A stretch of 64,000 nt of DNA from Streptomyces scopuliridis RB72 (GTDB lineage Bacteria > Actinomycetota > Actinomycetes > Streptomycetales > Streptomycetaceae), in contig NZ_JOEI01000025.1 of NCBI RefSeq assembly GCF_000718095.1, forward strand, positions 24,227 to 88,226, given 5' to 3'. The notes beneath the pieces were generated by a model. It worked only from the letters and a program-made list of their open reading frames with translations. It ran no database searches and was not told the DNA's origin. Shown here in pieces: positions 28,194-38,335 of the stretch (its first letter is position 1; every line of letters starts with the position of its first letter). The translations under genes and the position numbers were made by a program.

Positions 28194-29180
28194 CTACTTC
28201 TTGACCAGACCTTTGGACTCCAAGTACTCCTTGGCGACATCCTCCGGCTTCGCCCGCTCGGCATCGACCTTGAGGTTCAACTTCGCGAGATCGTCGGTCG
28301 TCAGCGCGTCGGTCAGCTTGCCCAGGACATCGGCTATCTCCGCCGAACCGGCGTCCTTGGCATTGACCACCGGCAGTACGTTGTCGGCGTTCTGGAGCTT
28401 CTTGTCGTCCTCCAGCACGACGAGTCCGAAGCTGTCGAGCGTGCCGTCGGTGGTGCTGCTCAGGACCACCTGGTCCACACCGTCCTTGACGGCCTGCTTG
28501 GACTGCGGGGTGCCGACTCCCTTGGGGTCGATGCCCGCCACGTCGATGCCGTACGTCTTCTTCAGGCCCGGTGCGCAGAAGGGCCGCACCTCGCACTCGT
28601 CGCCCGCCGCGATCTTCACCTTGAGCTTCGACTTTCCAAGATCGGAAAGCGTCTTCAGCTTGTTCTTCTCGGCGAATTCCTTGGTGACGGCGAAGGCATT
28701 CTGGTCAACCGCCTGACCGGCGGGCAGCACCTTCAGTCCGCGCGGCTCGGCGAGCTTCTTCAGCTCGGCGACCGTGGCGGCGGAGTCGCTGGACGCGAGC
28801 GGCTTCTCCTCGGCCGCCTTCGCTCCGTTCACCTTGGCGTTGAGGAATTCCGTGATCGTCGCGGCGTATTCGGGCACCACGTCGATCTCGCCCTTCTCCA
28901 GGGACGGTTCGTACAGCTCACGGTTCTTCACCGTGGTGACGGACGTGGAGTAGCCGGCGTCGCCCAGGATCTGGGCGTACAGCTCCGCCAGCACCTTGGA
29001 CTCCGTGAAGGCCGCCGCGCCGATGACGAGCGAGCCCTTCTTTCCCGAGCCGGATCCGGAACCGGAGTCGGCGGAGCCGCTCTTGTCCTTCTCCAGGCTG
29101 TCGCCGCCGCACGCGGCGAGCGAGGTGGTCAGGGCCACCACTCCCAGTACGGCACCCGCGAGGCGCGAGGTCTTGCTCAT
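28194..29180 (-). CDS. Glycine betaine/choline ABC transporter, substrate-binding lipoprotein
   Basis: 328-residue lipoprotein. Signal peptide with lipobox LAACGG (Cys near residue 24), a Ser/Gly linker, then an OpuAC/OsmX-type binding domain (VIGAAAFTESKVLAELYAQI, EIDVVPEYAATITEFL, VLSSTTDGTLDSFGLV). The aromatic cage is not easily read here. It should capture quaternary amines outside the membrane for the two permeases encoded just upstream. ATG at 29180 is chosen since GGAG lies 12 nt ahead; a GTG at 29188 is possible. Third gene of a permease - permease - binding protein unit. Confidence 0.9.
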   Translation of the reverse strand: MSKTSRLAGAVLGVVALTTSLAACGGDSLEKDKSGSADSGSGSGSGKKGSLVIGAAAFTESKVLAELYAQILGDAGYSTSVTTVKNRELYEPSLEKGEIDVVPEYAATITEFLNAKVNGAKAAEEKPLASSDSAATVAELKKLAEPRGLKVLPAGQAVDQNAFAVTKEFAEKNKLKTLSDLGKSKLKVKIAAGDECEVRPFCAPGLKKTYGIDVAGIDPKGVGTPQSKQAVKDGVDQVVLSSTTDGTLDSFGLVVLEDDKKLQNADNVLPVVNAKDAGSAEIADVLGKLTDALTTDDLAKLNLKVDAERAKPEDVAKEYLESKGLVKK

Positions 29181-29217
29181 GAGGTTCACCATCTCCAAGA
29201 AGCCAGAAGGTCGGTCG

Positions 29218-29910
29218 TCACACGGTCGTGCGGGAGGGCCGGGCGGCGAGCGACGGCGCCGGGTCGATGACCCGGTCCAGCGCCACCAGCACGCCTTCGA
29301 CGAGCAGCGCGAGCAGCGCGACGAGAAGCGCACCCGCGACCACCTGCGGGGTGTTGTACGTGTTGAAGCCGGCGGTGATGATCCGGCCGAGGCCGCCCTG
29401 TCCCACCATCGCCGCGATGGTGGCGGTGGCCACCACCTGTACGGAGGCCGAGCGGAGCCCGGTCATAATCAGCGGGTACGCGAGGGGCAGCTCCACCCGT
29501 ACGAAGAGCTGGCGCCCGGACATGCCCATCCCCCGGGCGGCCTCCACGACCGCGCTGTCCACCTCCCGCATCCCGACGTAGGCGTTGGTCAGCAGGGGCG
29601 GCACGGCGAAGAGCACCAGCGCGATGATCGTGGGCACCGAGCCCGAGTTGCGCAGCGGCGAGACCATGAACAGGGCGAGCACGGCGAACACCGGCACCGC
29701 CCGGCCCACATTGGAGATATTGATCGCGAGGGCGCCACCCTTGCCGATATGCCCCAGATAGAGCGCTATGGGCAGGGCTATGGCGCACGCCAGCGCGAGC
29801 GCGACCCCGCTGACGAAGATGTGCTCCTCCAGCCGCCGCCACACCCCGCTGTCGCCGGACCAGTTGGCACCGGTCGTCAGCCAGCCGAACGCCTCTCCCA
29901 GAACTCCCAT
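29218..29910 (-). CDS. Glycine betaine/choline ABC transporter permease 2
   Basis: 230-residue permease of the OpuCB/OpuCD type with five to six membrane helices. The ATPase-contact EAA loop is seen in VVEAARGMGMSGRQLFVRVE, and the characteristic GQGGLGRIITAGF segment is present. Pairs with the other permease, whose stop is 2 bp before this start. The heterodimer forms the membrane channel of an osmoprotectant importer driven by the divergently encoded ATPase. Confidence 0.92.
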   Translation of the reverse strand: MGVLGEAFGWLTTGANWSGDSGVWRRLEEHIFVSGVALALACAIALPIALYLGHIGKGGALAINISNVGRAVPVFAVLALFMVSPLRNSGSVPTIIALVLFAVPPLLTNAYVGMREVDSAVVEAARGMGMSGRQLFVRVELPLAYPLIMTGLRSASVQVVATATIAAMVGQGGLGRIITAGFNTYNTPQVVAGALLVALLALLVEGVLVALDRVIDPAPSLAARPSRTTV

Positions 29911-29912
29911 GG

Positions 29913-30647
29913 TCAGCCCACCGCCTTCACGGCACCGGCCGGCCCGGTCGGCGCGGCCTTACGGCGGGACGTACGCGCCGGGCGTATGCGCGTCCAGGGC
30001 GTCAGCAGCCGCTGCACTCCGAGCAGCAGCAGATCGGCGACGACGGCGAGCAGCACACACAGCACCGAGGCCGTCAGCACCTGCGCCTTGAAGAAGCTCG
30101 GCAGCGCGTCCTCGATGAGATTGCCGAGCCCGCCCCGGCCGACGATCGACCCGACCGTGGTCAGCGCGACCGTCGACACCGTCGCTATGCGCAGGCCCGC
30201 CATCAGCGCGGGCAGCGCCAGGGGCAGCTCGACCTCCCAGAGCAGCCGCCCCGGTCCGTACCCCATCCCGCGGGCCGCCTCCCGTGCCTCTTCCGGCACC
30301 GATTCGAGCCCCGCGATGATGTTCCGCACGAGAATGGTCAGTGAATAGAGCACCAGGCCGGTGATCACCAGACCGGCGGAGAGCCCGAAGAGCGGCAGCA
30401 GCAGCGAGAACATCGCCAGCGACGGAATCGTGTAGAGCAGCGTCGTCAGCCCCAGCACCGGTCCGGCGAATGTCGGTCTGCTCCGCGCCAGCAGGGCCAG
30501 CGGAAATGCCACCAGCAGCCCTATGACGACCGAAACCGCGGTGATCCACACATGCTGGACCGTGGCGTCGATCAGCTCCTGGCTACGGGAGCGGAGATAT
30601 TCCCCGCAGATCCAGTCGTTGGCCGCCAGGCACCCTTGCGTACTCAT
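29913..30647 (-). CDS. Glycine betaine/choline ABC transporter permease 1
   Basis: 244-residue permease with about six membrane helices; EAA loop ESVPEEAREAARGMGYGPGR and the segment GRGGLGNLIEDALPSFF are typical of OpuCB-type subunits. First gene of the minus-strand unit permease - permease - binding protein. The N-terminal NDWICGEYLRSRSQELID precedes the first helix, as in relatives. The matching ATPase gene is divergent across a 141-bp region which probably holds both promoters. Confidence 0.92.
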   Translation of the reverse strand: MSTQGCLAANDWICGEYLRSRSQELIDATVQHVWITAVSVVIGLLVAFPLALLARSRPTFAGPVLGLTTLLYTIPSLAMFSLLLPLFGLSAGLVITGLVLYSLTILVRNIIAGLESVPEEAREAARGMGYGPGRLLWEVELPLALPALMAGLRIATVSTVALTTVGSIVGRGGLGNLIEDALPSFFKAQVLTASVLCVLLAVVADLLLLGVQRLLTPWTRIRPARTSRRKAAPTGPAGAVKAVG

Positions 30648-30788
30648 CCATCCCCGCCTCCCCCGTCTTCCCGAACGTATGTATGGCTCTATGTCCTGGC
30701 GACCCTAACCCCGACCACTGACATTCGCGGAAGCCCGCCACATTCCAGCAACATGGCCTTCACACAACACGCCGCACAATGGGGAACC

Positions 30789-31961
<1,173 letters not shown>

Positions 31962-31982
31962 GTGCCGCCCGATGGCGGCGCG

Positions 31983-33095
31983 TCAGTACGAGTAGAGCCG
32001 CCCGCTCATCCACTCCAGGGCCGGCGGGATCTCCCGGCGCCAGGTGTTGAAGTTGTGCCCGCCGCTGTCGAGGATGATCGACGACACGTGCGAGGGCGCC
32101 CTGACCTTGCTGATGAACGTCTGTGTGGCCTTGAGATTTCCCTCACCCTTCTTGGACGAGGTGACCAGGAGGGAGACCTTGCCCTGCGGCCGGTTGTCCA
32201 GGCTCCACAGCAGATCGGAGCGGTTCCGCAGCTGCTTGTCGCCCCGGAAGAGATCACCGGTCGTCGGGTCGACGGGCGCTTTGTAGTACGCCGAGAGCCC
32301 GACGCCCACGGAGTACCGCTCCGGATGGTGCATGGCGATCTTCAGCGCGCAGTAGCCGCCGGTGGAGTTGCCGATGATGCCCCAGCTCTTCGGCTCGCGC
32401 CCGACCCGGTACGTCCGGGACACCGCCAGGGGCAGGTCCTTGGCGAAGAACGTCTCGGTCTGCGGCCCGCGGGGGATGTCCACGCACTCGGTGTCCCTCG
32501 GCGGCGCCACGGTGGGCCGCAGCATCACCAGCACCATCGGCTGCATCTTGCCGTCCTTGGCCAGCTGCCAGGCGGTCTTCGGATAGTTCAGCCCCTTGAC
32601 CAGGTTCTCCGCCATCCCCGGATAGCCGGTGAGCACCACGGCGACCGGGAAGGTCCGGTGCGCGAACCCCGGCCGGAAGTACTCCGGCGGGAGATAGACG
32701 TACGCGGTGCTGTCGATCCCGGATTTCGGGCCGCTGACGACGATCCGCTGGACCTGGCCTGCCACCGAGGGCTCCGAACCGCCCGGAGTGGGCGTCTGCT
32801 GGGTGTCCATCACCGTCACATGATTCCCGCCGGCCGAGTGGTCGACGACCGCCCCCAGGTCCTGCTTGCGCCCGAACAGGTCGGACCACGAACCGTAGAA
32901 GAGGAAGGAGTTGTTGGCGACGAGACCGACCGCCATGAACACCGCCACCTGCGTGGCGAACAGCAGTCCGACCCGGCCGAGCACGACACGCGGCGTACTC
33001 CGCGACAGCCGGGGCCAGAGCCAGATGGTCACGACGAACAGCGCAACAGCCAGCAGGACGGCCAAGGCCAGGACTTTACGGCTGGTGAGACCCAT
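31983..33095 (-). CDS. Membrane-anchored esterase-D/mycolyltransferase-like hydrolase
   Basis: 370 residues. Two N-terminal membrane helices (VLALAVLLAVALFVVTIWLW and VGLLFATQVAVFMAVGLV) are followed by an extracytoplasmic alpha/beta hydrolase domain like that of mycobacterial antigen 85 and esterase D. The nucleophile elbow is GIIGNSTGGYCALK; the catalytic His is in SGGHNFNTW near the end, and an acid lies in the intervening region. Streptomyces make no mycolates, so the substrate is probably another acyl ester. ATG at 33095 starts the first helix; GGAG is 14 nt upstream. Convergent with the ABC ATPase gene. Confidence 0.85.
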   Translation of the reverse strand: MGLTSRKVLALAVLLAVALFVVTIWLWPRLSRSTPRVVLGRVGLLFATQVAVFMAVGLVANNSFLFYGSWSDLFGRKQDLGAVVDHSAGGNHVTVMDTQQTPTPGGSEPSVAGQVQRIVVSGPKSGIDSTAYVYLPPEYFRPGFAHRTFPVAVVLTGYPGMAENLVKGLNYPKTAWQLAKDGKMQPMVLVMLRPTVAPPRDTECVDIPRGPQTETFFAKDLPLAVSRTYRVGREPKSWGIIGNSTGGYCALKIAMHHPERYSVGVGLSAYYKAPVDPTTGDLFRGDKQLRNRSDLLWSLDNRPQGKVSLLVTSSKKGEGNLKATQTFISKVRAPSHVSSIILDSGGHNFNTWRREIPPALEWMSGRLYSY

Positions 33096-33241
33096 GTCGA
33101 CCGAGCTTTCTCCTGTGAGATTTTCCGAAACGCTGAGGAACCCGACCCCCCAAACCCCCGTCCTAGAGGGCGCAAAATGTCCGGCCCGCGAAGAAGAAGC
33201 GGACAAGGACACCACACTCTCTCGCGGAACCACGGGAAGCG

Positions 33242-35140
33242 ATGTCTGTGACGCTAGATGGGGATAAATCAGGATCGGTTCCGGATCGGTCACAGCACAA
33301 CACGGGCATACCTCCCAAGCCACTGACACGCCGTCCGTTCCGGCGGACCCGCCGTCTGTTCCGCGGCCCGCGCCCCGAATCCGTCCCCGCGCTGGTCGGC
33401 ACCGCCTGCACCCTCGTCGGGCTGCTGGACATCGCCGCCGGGGTCTTCCCCCGCTTCCGCCACAGCCGGATGCACACCGTCGCGGAGGTGCTGCCGGGGG
33501 CGCTCGGCCCGCTGTCCGCCGCGCTCTCCATCAGCGTCGGCGTACTCCTCCTGCTGCTCGCGCACGGTCTGAAACGCCGTAAGCGGCGCGCCTGGCAGGC
33601 CGCGGTCGTCCTGCTGCCCGCGGGCGCCGTGGCGCAGTTCGGCTACCGGCACTCGCTCGTCGGCGCCCTGCTCTCGCTGGTCCTGCTCGCCCTGCTGCTG
33701 CGCCACCGCGGGGAGTTCGCCGCCCTGCCCGACCCGCGCAGCCGCTGGAAGGCGCTGGCCAACTTCTTCCTGATGGGCGCGGGCTCCATCGGCCTCGGGC
33801 TGATCATCGTCAGCGTCCATCCGCACCGGACCGTCGGCAATCCCGGCCTGGCCGAGCGGCTCGAACATGTGCTGTACGGCCTGTTCGGCATGGACGGGCC
33901 CATCGACTACAACGGCATCGTGAGCGGCACCGTCGGGGACTCCCTCGGCGCGCTCGGCCTGCTCACCGCCCTCACCACCGGCTATCTCGCCTTCCGCCCC
34001 GAACACCCCGCCGCCCGTCTCACCGAGGACGACGAGCGGCGGCTGCGCGCCCTGCTCGCCCGGCACGGCGGCCGTGACTCCCTCGGCCACTTCGCGCTCC
34101 GCCGCGACAAGGGCGTGGTCTTCTCCCCCAGCGGCAAGGCCGCCGTCTGCTACCGCGTCGTCTCCGGGGTGATGCTCGCCAGCGGCGATCCGATCGGCGA
34201 TGTCGAGGCCTGGCCCGGCGCCATCGAACGCTTCATGGACGAGGCCAAGGCCCACTCCTGGACCCCCGCCGTCATGGGCTGCAGCGAGACGGGCGGCGAG
34301 GTCTGGACCCGCGAGACCGGGCTCGACGCGCTGGAGCTCGGCGACGAGGCGGTGGTGGACGTGCCGGATTTCTCCCTGCACGGACGCGCCATGCGGAACG
34401 TACGCCAGATGGTGAAGCGCATCGAGCGCGCCGGCTACGAAACGCGGGTACGGCGCGTCCGTGATCTCTCCGACGGCGAGCTGGCCAGGATCCGCCGCGC
34501 CGCCGACGACTGGCGCGGCACCGACACGGAACGCGGCTTCTCCATGGCCCTCGGCCGGATCGGCGACCCCGCCGACGGCGACTCCGTGATCGCCACGGCC
34601 CACAAGCCCGGCGAGGACGCGACCGGCCCGTACGGCGACCTGAAGGCCGTCCTCCACTTCGTCCCGTGGGGTACGGACGGGATGTCCCTGGACCTGATGC
34701 GCCGCGACCGCTCCGCCGACCCCGGTATGAACGAACTGCTGATCGTCGCCTCCCTGCACGCCTCCCCCGCGCTCGGGGTGGAGCGGGTCTCCCTCAACTT
34801 CGCGATGTTCCGCTCGGCGCTCGCTCGCGGCGAACGGCTGGGCGCGGGACCGGTCCTGCGCGGCTGGCGGGGGCTGCTGGTCTTCCTCTCCCGCTGGTTC
34901 CAGATCGAGTCGCTGTACCGCTTCAACGCCAAGTTCCAGCCCCGCTGGGAGCCGCGCTACGTGGTCTTCCGCAGCACCGGCGAACTGCCCAGGATCGGCT
35001 TCGCCGCGATGCAGGCCGAAGGCTTCGTCACCCTCTCGCTGCCGCGCCCCCTGCGCCGCCTCGCCCGCGACCGTCACCCCCGCCCCTGCGCCCACGACAC
35101 CGCAAGCCCGCCCGACCCAGAGGTCCGTACGGCCTACTAG
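33242..35140 (+). CDS. DUF2156 (MprF C-terminal-like) lysyltransferase-like membrane protein
   Basis: 632 residues. Residues 45-260 carry six or so membrane helices; residues 270-610 form a double GNAT-like DUF2156 domain (YRVVSGVMLASGDPIGD, FSMALGRIGDP, RRDRSADPGMNELLIV, RFNAKFQPRWEPRYVV) like the domain of MprF/LysX that moves lysine from Lys-tRNA to phosphatidylglycerol. No lysyl-tRNA synthetase domain is fused, unlike mycobacterial LysX. It is expected to alter lipid charge and cationic peptide resistance, but the amino acid and lipid are not readable. ATG at 33242. The stop codon lies inside the left end of a 30-bp inverted repeat. Confidence 0.82.
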   Translation: MSVTLDGDKSGSVPDRSQHNTGIPPKPLTRRPFRRTRRLFRGPRPESVPALVGTACTLVGLLDIAAGVFPRFRHSRMHTVAEVLPGALGPLSAALSISVGVLLLLLAHGLKRRKRRAWQAAVVLLPAGAVAQFGYRHSLVGALLSLVLLALLLRHRGEFAALPDPRSRWKALANFFLMGAGSIGLGLIIVSVHPHRTVGNPGLAERLEHVLYGLFGMDGPIDYNGIVSGTVGDSLGALGLLTALTTGYLAFRPEHPAARLTEDDERRLRALLARHGGRDSLGHFALRRDKGVVFSPSGKAAVCYRVVSGVMLASGDPIGDVEAWPGAIERFMDEAKAHSWTPAVMGCSETGGEVWTRETGLDALELGDEAVVDVPDFSLHGRAMRNVRQMVKRIERAGYETRVRRVRDLSDGELARIRRAADDWRGTDTERGFSMALGRIGDPADGDSVIATAHKPGEDATGPYGDLKAVLHFVPWGTDGMSLDLMRRDRSADPGMNELLIVASLHASPALGVERVSLNFAMFRSALARGERLGAGPVLRGWRGLLVFLSRWFQIESLYRFNAKFQPRWEPRYVVFRSTGELPRIGFAAMQAEGFVTLSLPRPLRRLARDRHPRPCAHDTASPPDPEVRTAY

Positions 35141-35207
35141 GGCGTGTTTCGGAAGTCCCGCCTGCCTGGCGACGCCTGGCAGGCGGGACTTCCGAAACAC
35201 GCCCTAG
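35137..35207. repeat. Perfect 30-bp inverted repeat bounded by CTAG
   Basis: Arms at 35137-35166 and 35178-35207 match at every base, with an 11-nt loop. Each end is CTAG followed inward by GGCGTGTTTCGGAAGTCC. It contains the TAG stop of the preceding gene. It can act as a terminator, but the length, perfection and CTAG ends also suit a small non-autonomous mobile element. folP begins 56 bp further on. Confidence 0.8.
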
Positions 35208-35262
35208 ACGCCGGGATCTCGCCGGGCGGCCCGCCCCCGGGGAGACCCCCTAGGGTGGGCGT

Positions 35263-36120
35263 ATGAGTACGTTGCGCGCGCGGGGCACGGTCGAGGGGCT
35301 GCCGGAGTGGGACCGCTGTGCGGTCATGGGGGTCGTCAATGTGACGCCCGACTCCTTCTCCGACGGTGGTCGCTGGTTCGACACCACCGCCGCCATCAAG
35401 CACGGCCTCGATCTCGTCACCGAGGGCGCGGACCTGGTGGACGTCGGCGGCGAGTCGACCAGGCCCGGCGCCACCCGCGTGGACGAGGCCGAGGAGCTGC
35501 GGCGCGTCGTCCCGGTCGTACGGGGCCTGGCGGCCGAAGGCGTCACCGTCTCCGTCGACACCATGCGCGCCTCCGTCGCCGAGCAGGCGGTCGCGGCCGG
35601 CGCGGCGCTGGTCAACGACGTCAGCGGCGGACTCGCGGACCCGGCCATGGTGCCCGCCGTCGCCGCCGCGGGGGTGCCCTTCGTGGTGATGCACTGGCGC
35701 GGCTTCAGCGAGCGGATGAACAGCCATGCCGTCTATACGGACGTCGTCGCGGAGGTCGTCGCCGAACTGCGCGCGCGGATGGACGCGGTGATAGCCGGAG
35801 GCGTCGCCCCCGAGCGGCTCGTCATCGATCCCGGCCTCGGCTTCGCCAAGCAGGCCGAGCACGACCTCGCACTCCTCGCGCACCTCGCCGACCTGCGCGT
35901 CCTGGGCCGGCCGCTTCTGGTCGCGGCCTCCCGTAAACGCTTCCTCGGGCATGTCCTCGCCGGCGAGGGCTCCCCGCCGCCCGCCCGCGAGCGCGACGCG
36001 GCCACCGCCGCCGTCTCCGCGATCGCCGCCCACCAGGACGCCTGGGCGGTCCGCGTCCATGAGGTACGGGCGACCGCCGACGCGGTACGGGTGGCCCGCG
36101 CCGTCGAAGGAGCCCAGTGA
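35263..36120 (+). CDS. folP: Dihydropteroate synthase
   Basis: 285-residue TIM-barrel enzyme joining p-aminobenzoate to dihydropterin pyrophosphate, the sulfonamide target. The pterin-site motif MGVVNVTPDSFSDGG, DVGGESTRPGA, and IDPGLGFAKQAEHDLALL are intact, as is the late AASRKRFLG. First gene of a plus-strand folate unit folP - NTF2-like - folB - folK. Its stop overlaps the start of the NTF2-like gene (GTGA at 36117-36120). Confidence 0.96.
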   Translation: MSTLRARGTVEGLPEWDRCAVMGVVNVTPDSFSDGGRWFDTTAAIKHGLDLVTEGADLVDVGGESTRPGATRVDEAEELRRVVPVVRGLAAEGVTVSVDTMRASVAEQAVAAGAALVNDVSGGLADPAMVPAVAAAGVPFVVMHWRGFSERMNSHAVYTDVVAEVVAELRARMDAVIAGGVAPERLVIDPGLGFAKQAEHDLALLAHLADLRVLGRPLLVAASRKRFLGHVLAGEGSPPPARERDAATAAVSAIAAHQDAWAVRVHEVRATADAVRVARAVEGAQ

Positions 36121-36575
36121 CCGCGCGTACAGACATCGAACAGGTCGAGGTGGCCAACACCGCGTTCTACGAGGCCATGGAGCGCGGTGACTTCGACGCG
36201 CTGTCCGCGCTCTGGCTGGACGGCGAGGCCGACGGGATCTCCTGCGTCCACCCGGGCTGGCCCGTACTCACCGGCCGCGGCGAGGTGCTCCGCTCGTACG
36301 CGCTGATCATGGCGAACACCGAGTACATCCAGTTCTTCCTGACCGATGTCGTGGTGTCCGTCTGCGCCGACACCGCGCTGGTGACCTGCACGGAGAACAT
36401 CCTCAGCGGCGGCCCCGCCGAGGAGAGCGGCGAGCTGGGACCGCTCGTCGGCCAGCTGGTCGTCGCCACCAACGTCTTCCGCCGCACACCCGAAGGGTGG
36501 AAAATCTGGTCACATCACGGCTCACCGGTACTGGCCGAAACCGATGAGGAAACGGACGACGAGACACCCGCGTGA
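36117..36575 (+). CDS. NTF2-like (SnoaL-like) protein in the folate operon
   Basis: 152 residues forming one NTF2-like cone: helix EVANTAFYEAMERGDFDALS, then CVHPGWPVLTGRGEVL and the strands ending NVFRRTPEGWKIWSHHGSP. An acidic tail of 15 residues (ETDEETDDE) closes it. Such proteins are often ligand-binding or isomerase/hydrolase domains. Coupling to folP by a GTGA overlap and position before folB suggest a role in folate or pterin metabolism, but no catalytic residue pattern assigns a reaction. Confidence 0.82.
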   Translation: MTARTDIEQVEVANTAFYEAMERGDFDALSALWLDGEADGISCVHPGWPVLTGRGEVLRSYALIMANTEYIQFFLTDVVVSVCADTALVTCTENILSGGPAEESGELGPLVGQLVVATNVFRRTPEGWKIWSHHGSPVLAETDEETDDETPA

Positions 36576-36764
36576 GTGGGTAAGCAGCCCCTGCGGGCCG
36601 ATCGGCGGGACCCGGGCAGGGGCAGCTGCCGGGCAGACCCGCACCTGTCCCTCACCCCCGCACGAGAGCACTGTCCGTGCCCGCGGGTAGATTCAAATGA
36701 GGGCACCGCGCCGACCGCACCCGGCCGGGTGCCCCGACGACCAACGACAGCAGGAGTGATTCGC

Positions 36765-37124
36765 GTGGATCGTGTCGCGCTGCGCGGCCTCAAGGCCCGC
36801 GGGCATCATGGCGTCTTCCCCCGGGAGCGCGAGGAGGGCCAGACCTTCATCGTGGATCTGATGCTCGGCCTCGACACCCGCCCCGCGGCTGCCGACGACG
36901 ACCTCGCGAAGACCGTGCACTACGGGATCGTGGCCGAAGAGGTCGTGGAGGTCGTCCAGGGAGAGCCGGTCGACCTGATCGAGACGCTGGCGGAACGGAT
37001 CGCCCAGCAGTGCCTGAAACATGACGGCGTCCAGGAGGTCGAGGTGGTCGTACACAAACCGGACGCCCCGATCACCGTCCCCTTCGACGATGTGACCATC
37101 ACCATCACCCGGAGCCGAGTATGA
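36765..37124 (+). CDS. folB: Dihydroneopterin aldolase
   Basis: 119-residue enzyme converting dihydroneopterin to hydroxymethyldihydropterin and glycolaldehyde. The family opening is RVALRGLKARGHHGVFPRE; the conserved catalytic-site Lys region appears in VVVHKPDAPI. GTG at 36765 is chosen: GGAG at 36753-36756 gives an 8-nt spacing, whereas the GTG at 36756 would overlap it. A 189-bp gap separates it from the NTF2-like gene, so a second promoter may lie there. Overlaps folK by ATGA. Confidence 0.95.
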   Translation: MDRVALRGLKARGHHGVFPREREEGQTFIVDLMLGLDTRPAAADDDLAKTVHYGIVAEEVVEVVQGEPVDLIETLAERIAQQCLKHDGVQEVEVVVHKPDAPITVPFDDVTITITRSRV

Positions 37125-37735
37125 GTGTGTTTTCCGCCAACGGTCCCCAGGGCGACCCGACCGTACAGCCGGTGCCCGCCTCCGTGGTCGCGCAGGTCGA
37201 CGCCGCGGACAGCACGTTGTCCAACCCGAAACGCGCCGTGGTCTCCCTCGGCTCCAACCTCGGCAACCGTCTGGAGACGATCCAGGGCGCCATCGACGCC
37301 CTGGAGGACACCCCGGGCCTGCGCGTCAAGGCTGTCTCCCCGGTGTACGAGACCGAGCCCTGGGGCGTCGAGCCCGGCTCCCAGCCGACCTACTTCAACG
37401 CGGTCGTCGTGATCAAGACGACGCTGCCGCCGTCCTCGCTGCTGGAGCGCGGCCAGGCCATCGAGGAGGCCTTCGACCGGGTCCGCGAGGAGCGCTGGGG
37501 GCCGCGCACCATAGACGTGGACATCGTGGCGTACGCGGACGTCGTCTCGGACGACCCGCTGCTCACCCTCCCCCACCCCAGGGCCCATGAGCGCGCCTTC
37601 GTCCTCGCCCCGTGGCACGACGTGGACCCGGAAGCGCAGGTCCCGGGCCATGGCTCGGTCGCCGAGCTGCTGGCGGACGTCGACCGCGGCGGCGTCCAGA
37701 CCCGGACCGATCTGGAACTGCGCCTGCCCGAGTAG
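37121..37735 (+). CDS. folK: 2-amino-4-hydroxy-6-hydroxymethyldihydropteridine pyrophosphokinase
   Basis: 204-residue kinase activating the pterin with ATP before folP. Motifs VSLGSNLGNRLETIQ, PVYETEPWG, GPRTIDVDIVAY and LPHPRAHERAFVL are all present. About 30 extra N-terminal residues precede the core, with the ATG at 37121 fixed by overlap with the folB stop (ATGA). Next in line is the DUF3180 membrane protein, 68 bp on. Confidence 0.95.
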   Translation: MSVFSANGPQGDPTVQPVPASVVAQVDAADSTLSNPKRAVVSLGSNLGNRLETIQGAIDALEDTPGLRVKAVSPVYETEPWGVEPGSQPTYFNAVVVIKTTLPPSSLLERGQAIEEAFDRVREERWGPRTIDVDIVAYADVVSDDPLLTLPHPRAHERAFVLAPWHDVDPEAQVPGHGSVAELLADVDRGGVQTRTDLELRLPE

Positions 37736-37803
37736 TGGTTAGGGTCGGTACGGCGCGTGTCAGCACGGCGAGGGTCGGTACAGCGAAGCGAAGGGCTTTC
37801 TCG

Positions 37804-38295
37804 GTGAAGCAGTTGCGGATCGGCGTCCTCGCCGGCCTGTTCGTGGTGGCGGGTGTGCTCTCCTGGGGCGCCGCCCGCCTGTGGGACTCGTTCGGCACGC
37901 TGCCGAGCGTCCCCCTCGCGGCGCCGATCGTGCTGGCGGTGATCGCCGTCGTCCTGACCGCGACGGCCCTCTCGCTGCGCGCCCGGCTGAGGGCCCAGCG
38001 GGAGCGCCGCCCGGGCGCGCAGGGCGTGAACCCCCTGATGGCGGCCCGCGCGGTCGTCTTCGGCCAGGCCAGCGCGCTGGTCGCGGCCCTCGTCTCCGGC
38101 ATGTACGGCGGCACGGGCGTCTTCCTGCTCGGCTCCCTCGACATCCCCGCCCGCCGCGACCAGGCCATCTACGCGGCCTTCTCCGTTCTGGCGGGCATCG
38201 CGGTGATCGTCGCGGCCTTCTTCCTGGAACGCGTCTGCAAACTCCCGGAAGACCACGACAAAAACGGCACCGCCCCGGCGGGCCCCGCCGCCTGA
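37804..38295 (+). CDS. DUF3180 membrane protein
   Basis: 163 residues with four membrane helices (IGVLAGLFVVAGVLSWGAA; PLAAPIVLAVIAVVLTATAL; MAARAVVFGQASALVAALVS; AAFSVLAGIAVIVAAFFL) and a charged tail. This family is constantly found behind folK in actinobacteria but has no known function. GTG at 37804 has GAAGGG ahead. It ends the plus-strand unit and faces folE. A pterin or folate transport role is possible from context only. Confidence 0.82.
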   Translation: MKQLRIGVLAGLFVVAGVLSWGAARLWDSFGTLPSVPLAAPIVLAVIAVVLTATALSLRARLRAQRERRPGAQGVNPLMAARAVVFGQASALVAALVSGMYGGTGVFLLGSLDIPARRDQAIYAAFSVLAGIAVIVAAFFLERVCKLPEDHDKNGTAPAGPAA

Positions 38296-38335
38296 AGCGG
38301 GCGCCCCTCGGGCGGCCCTGCTCGGACGGCCCGGC

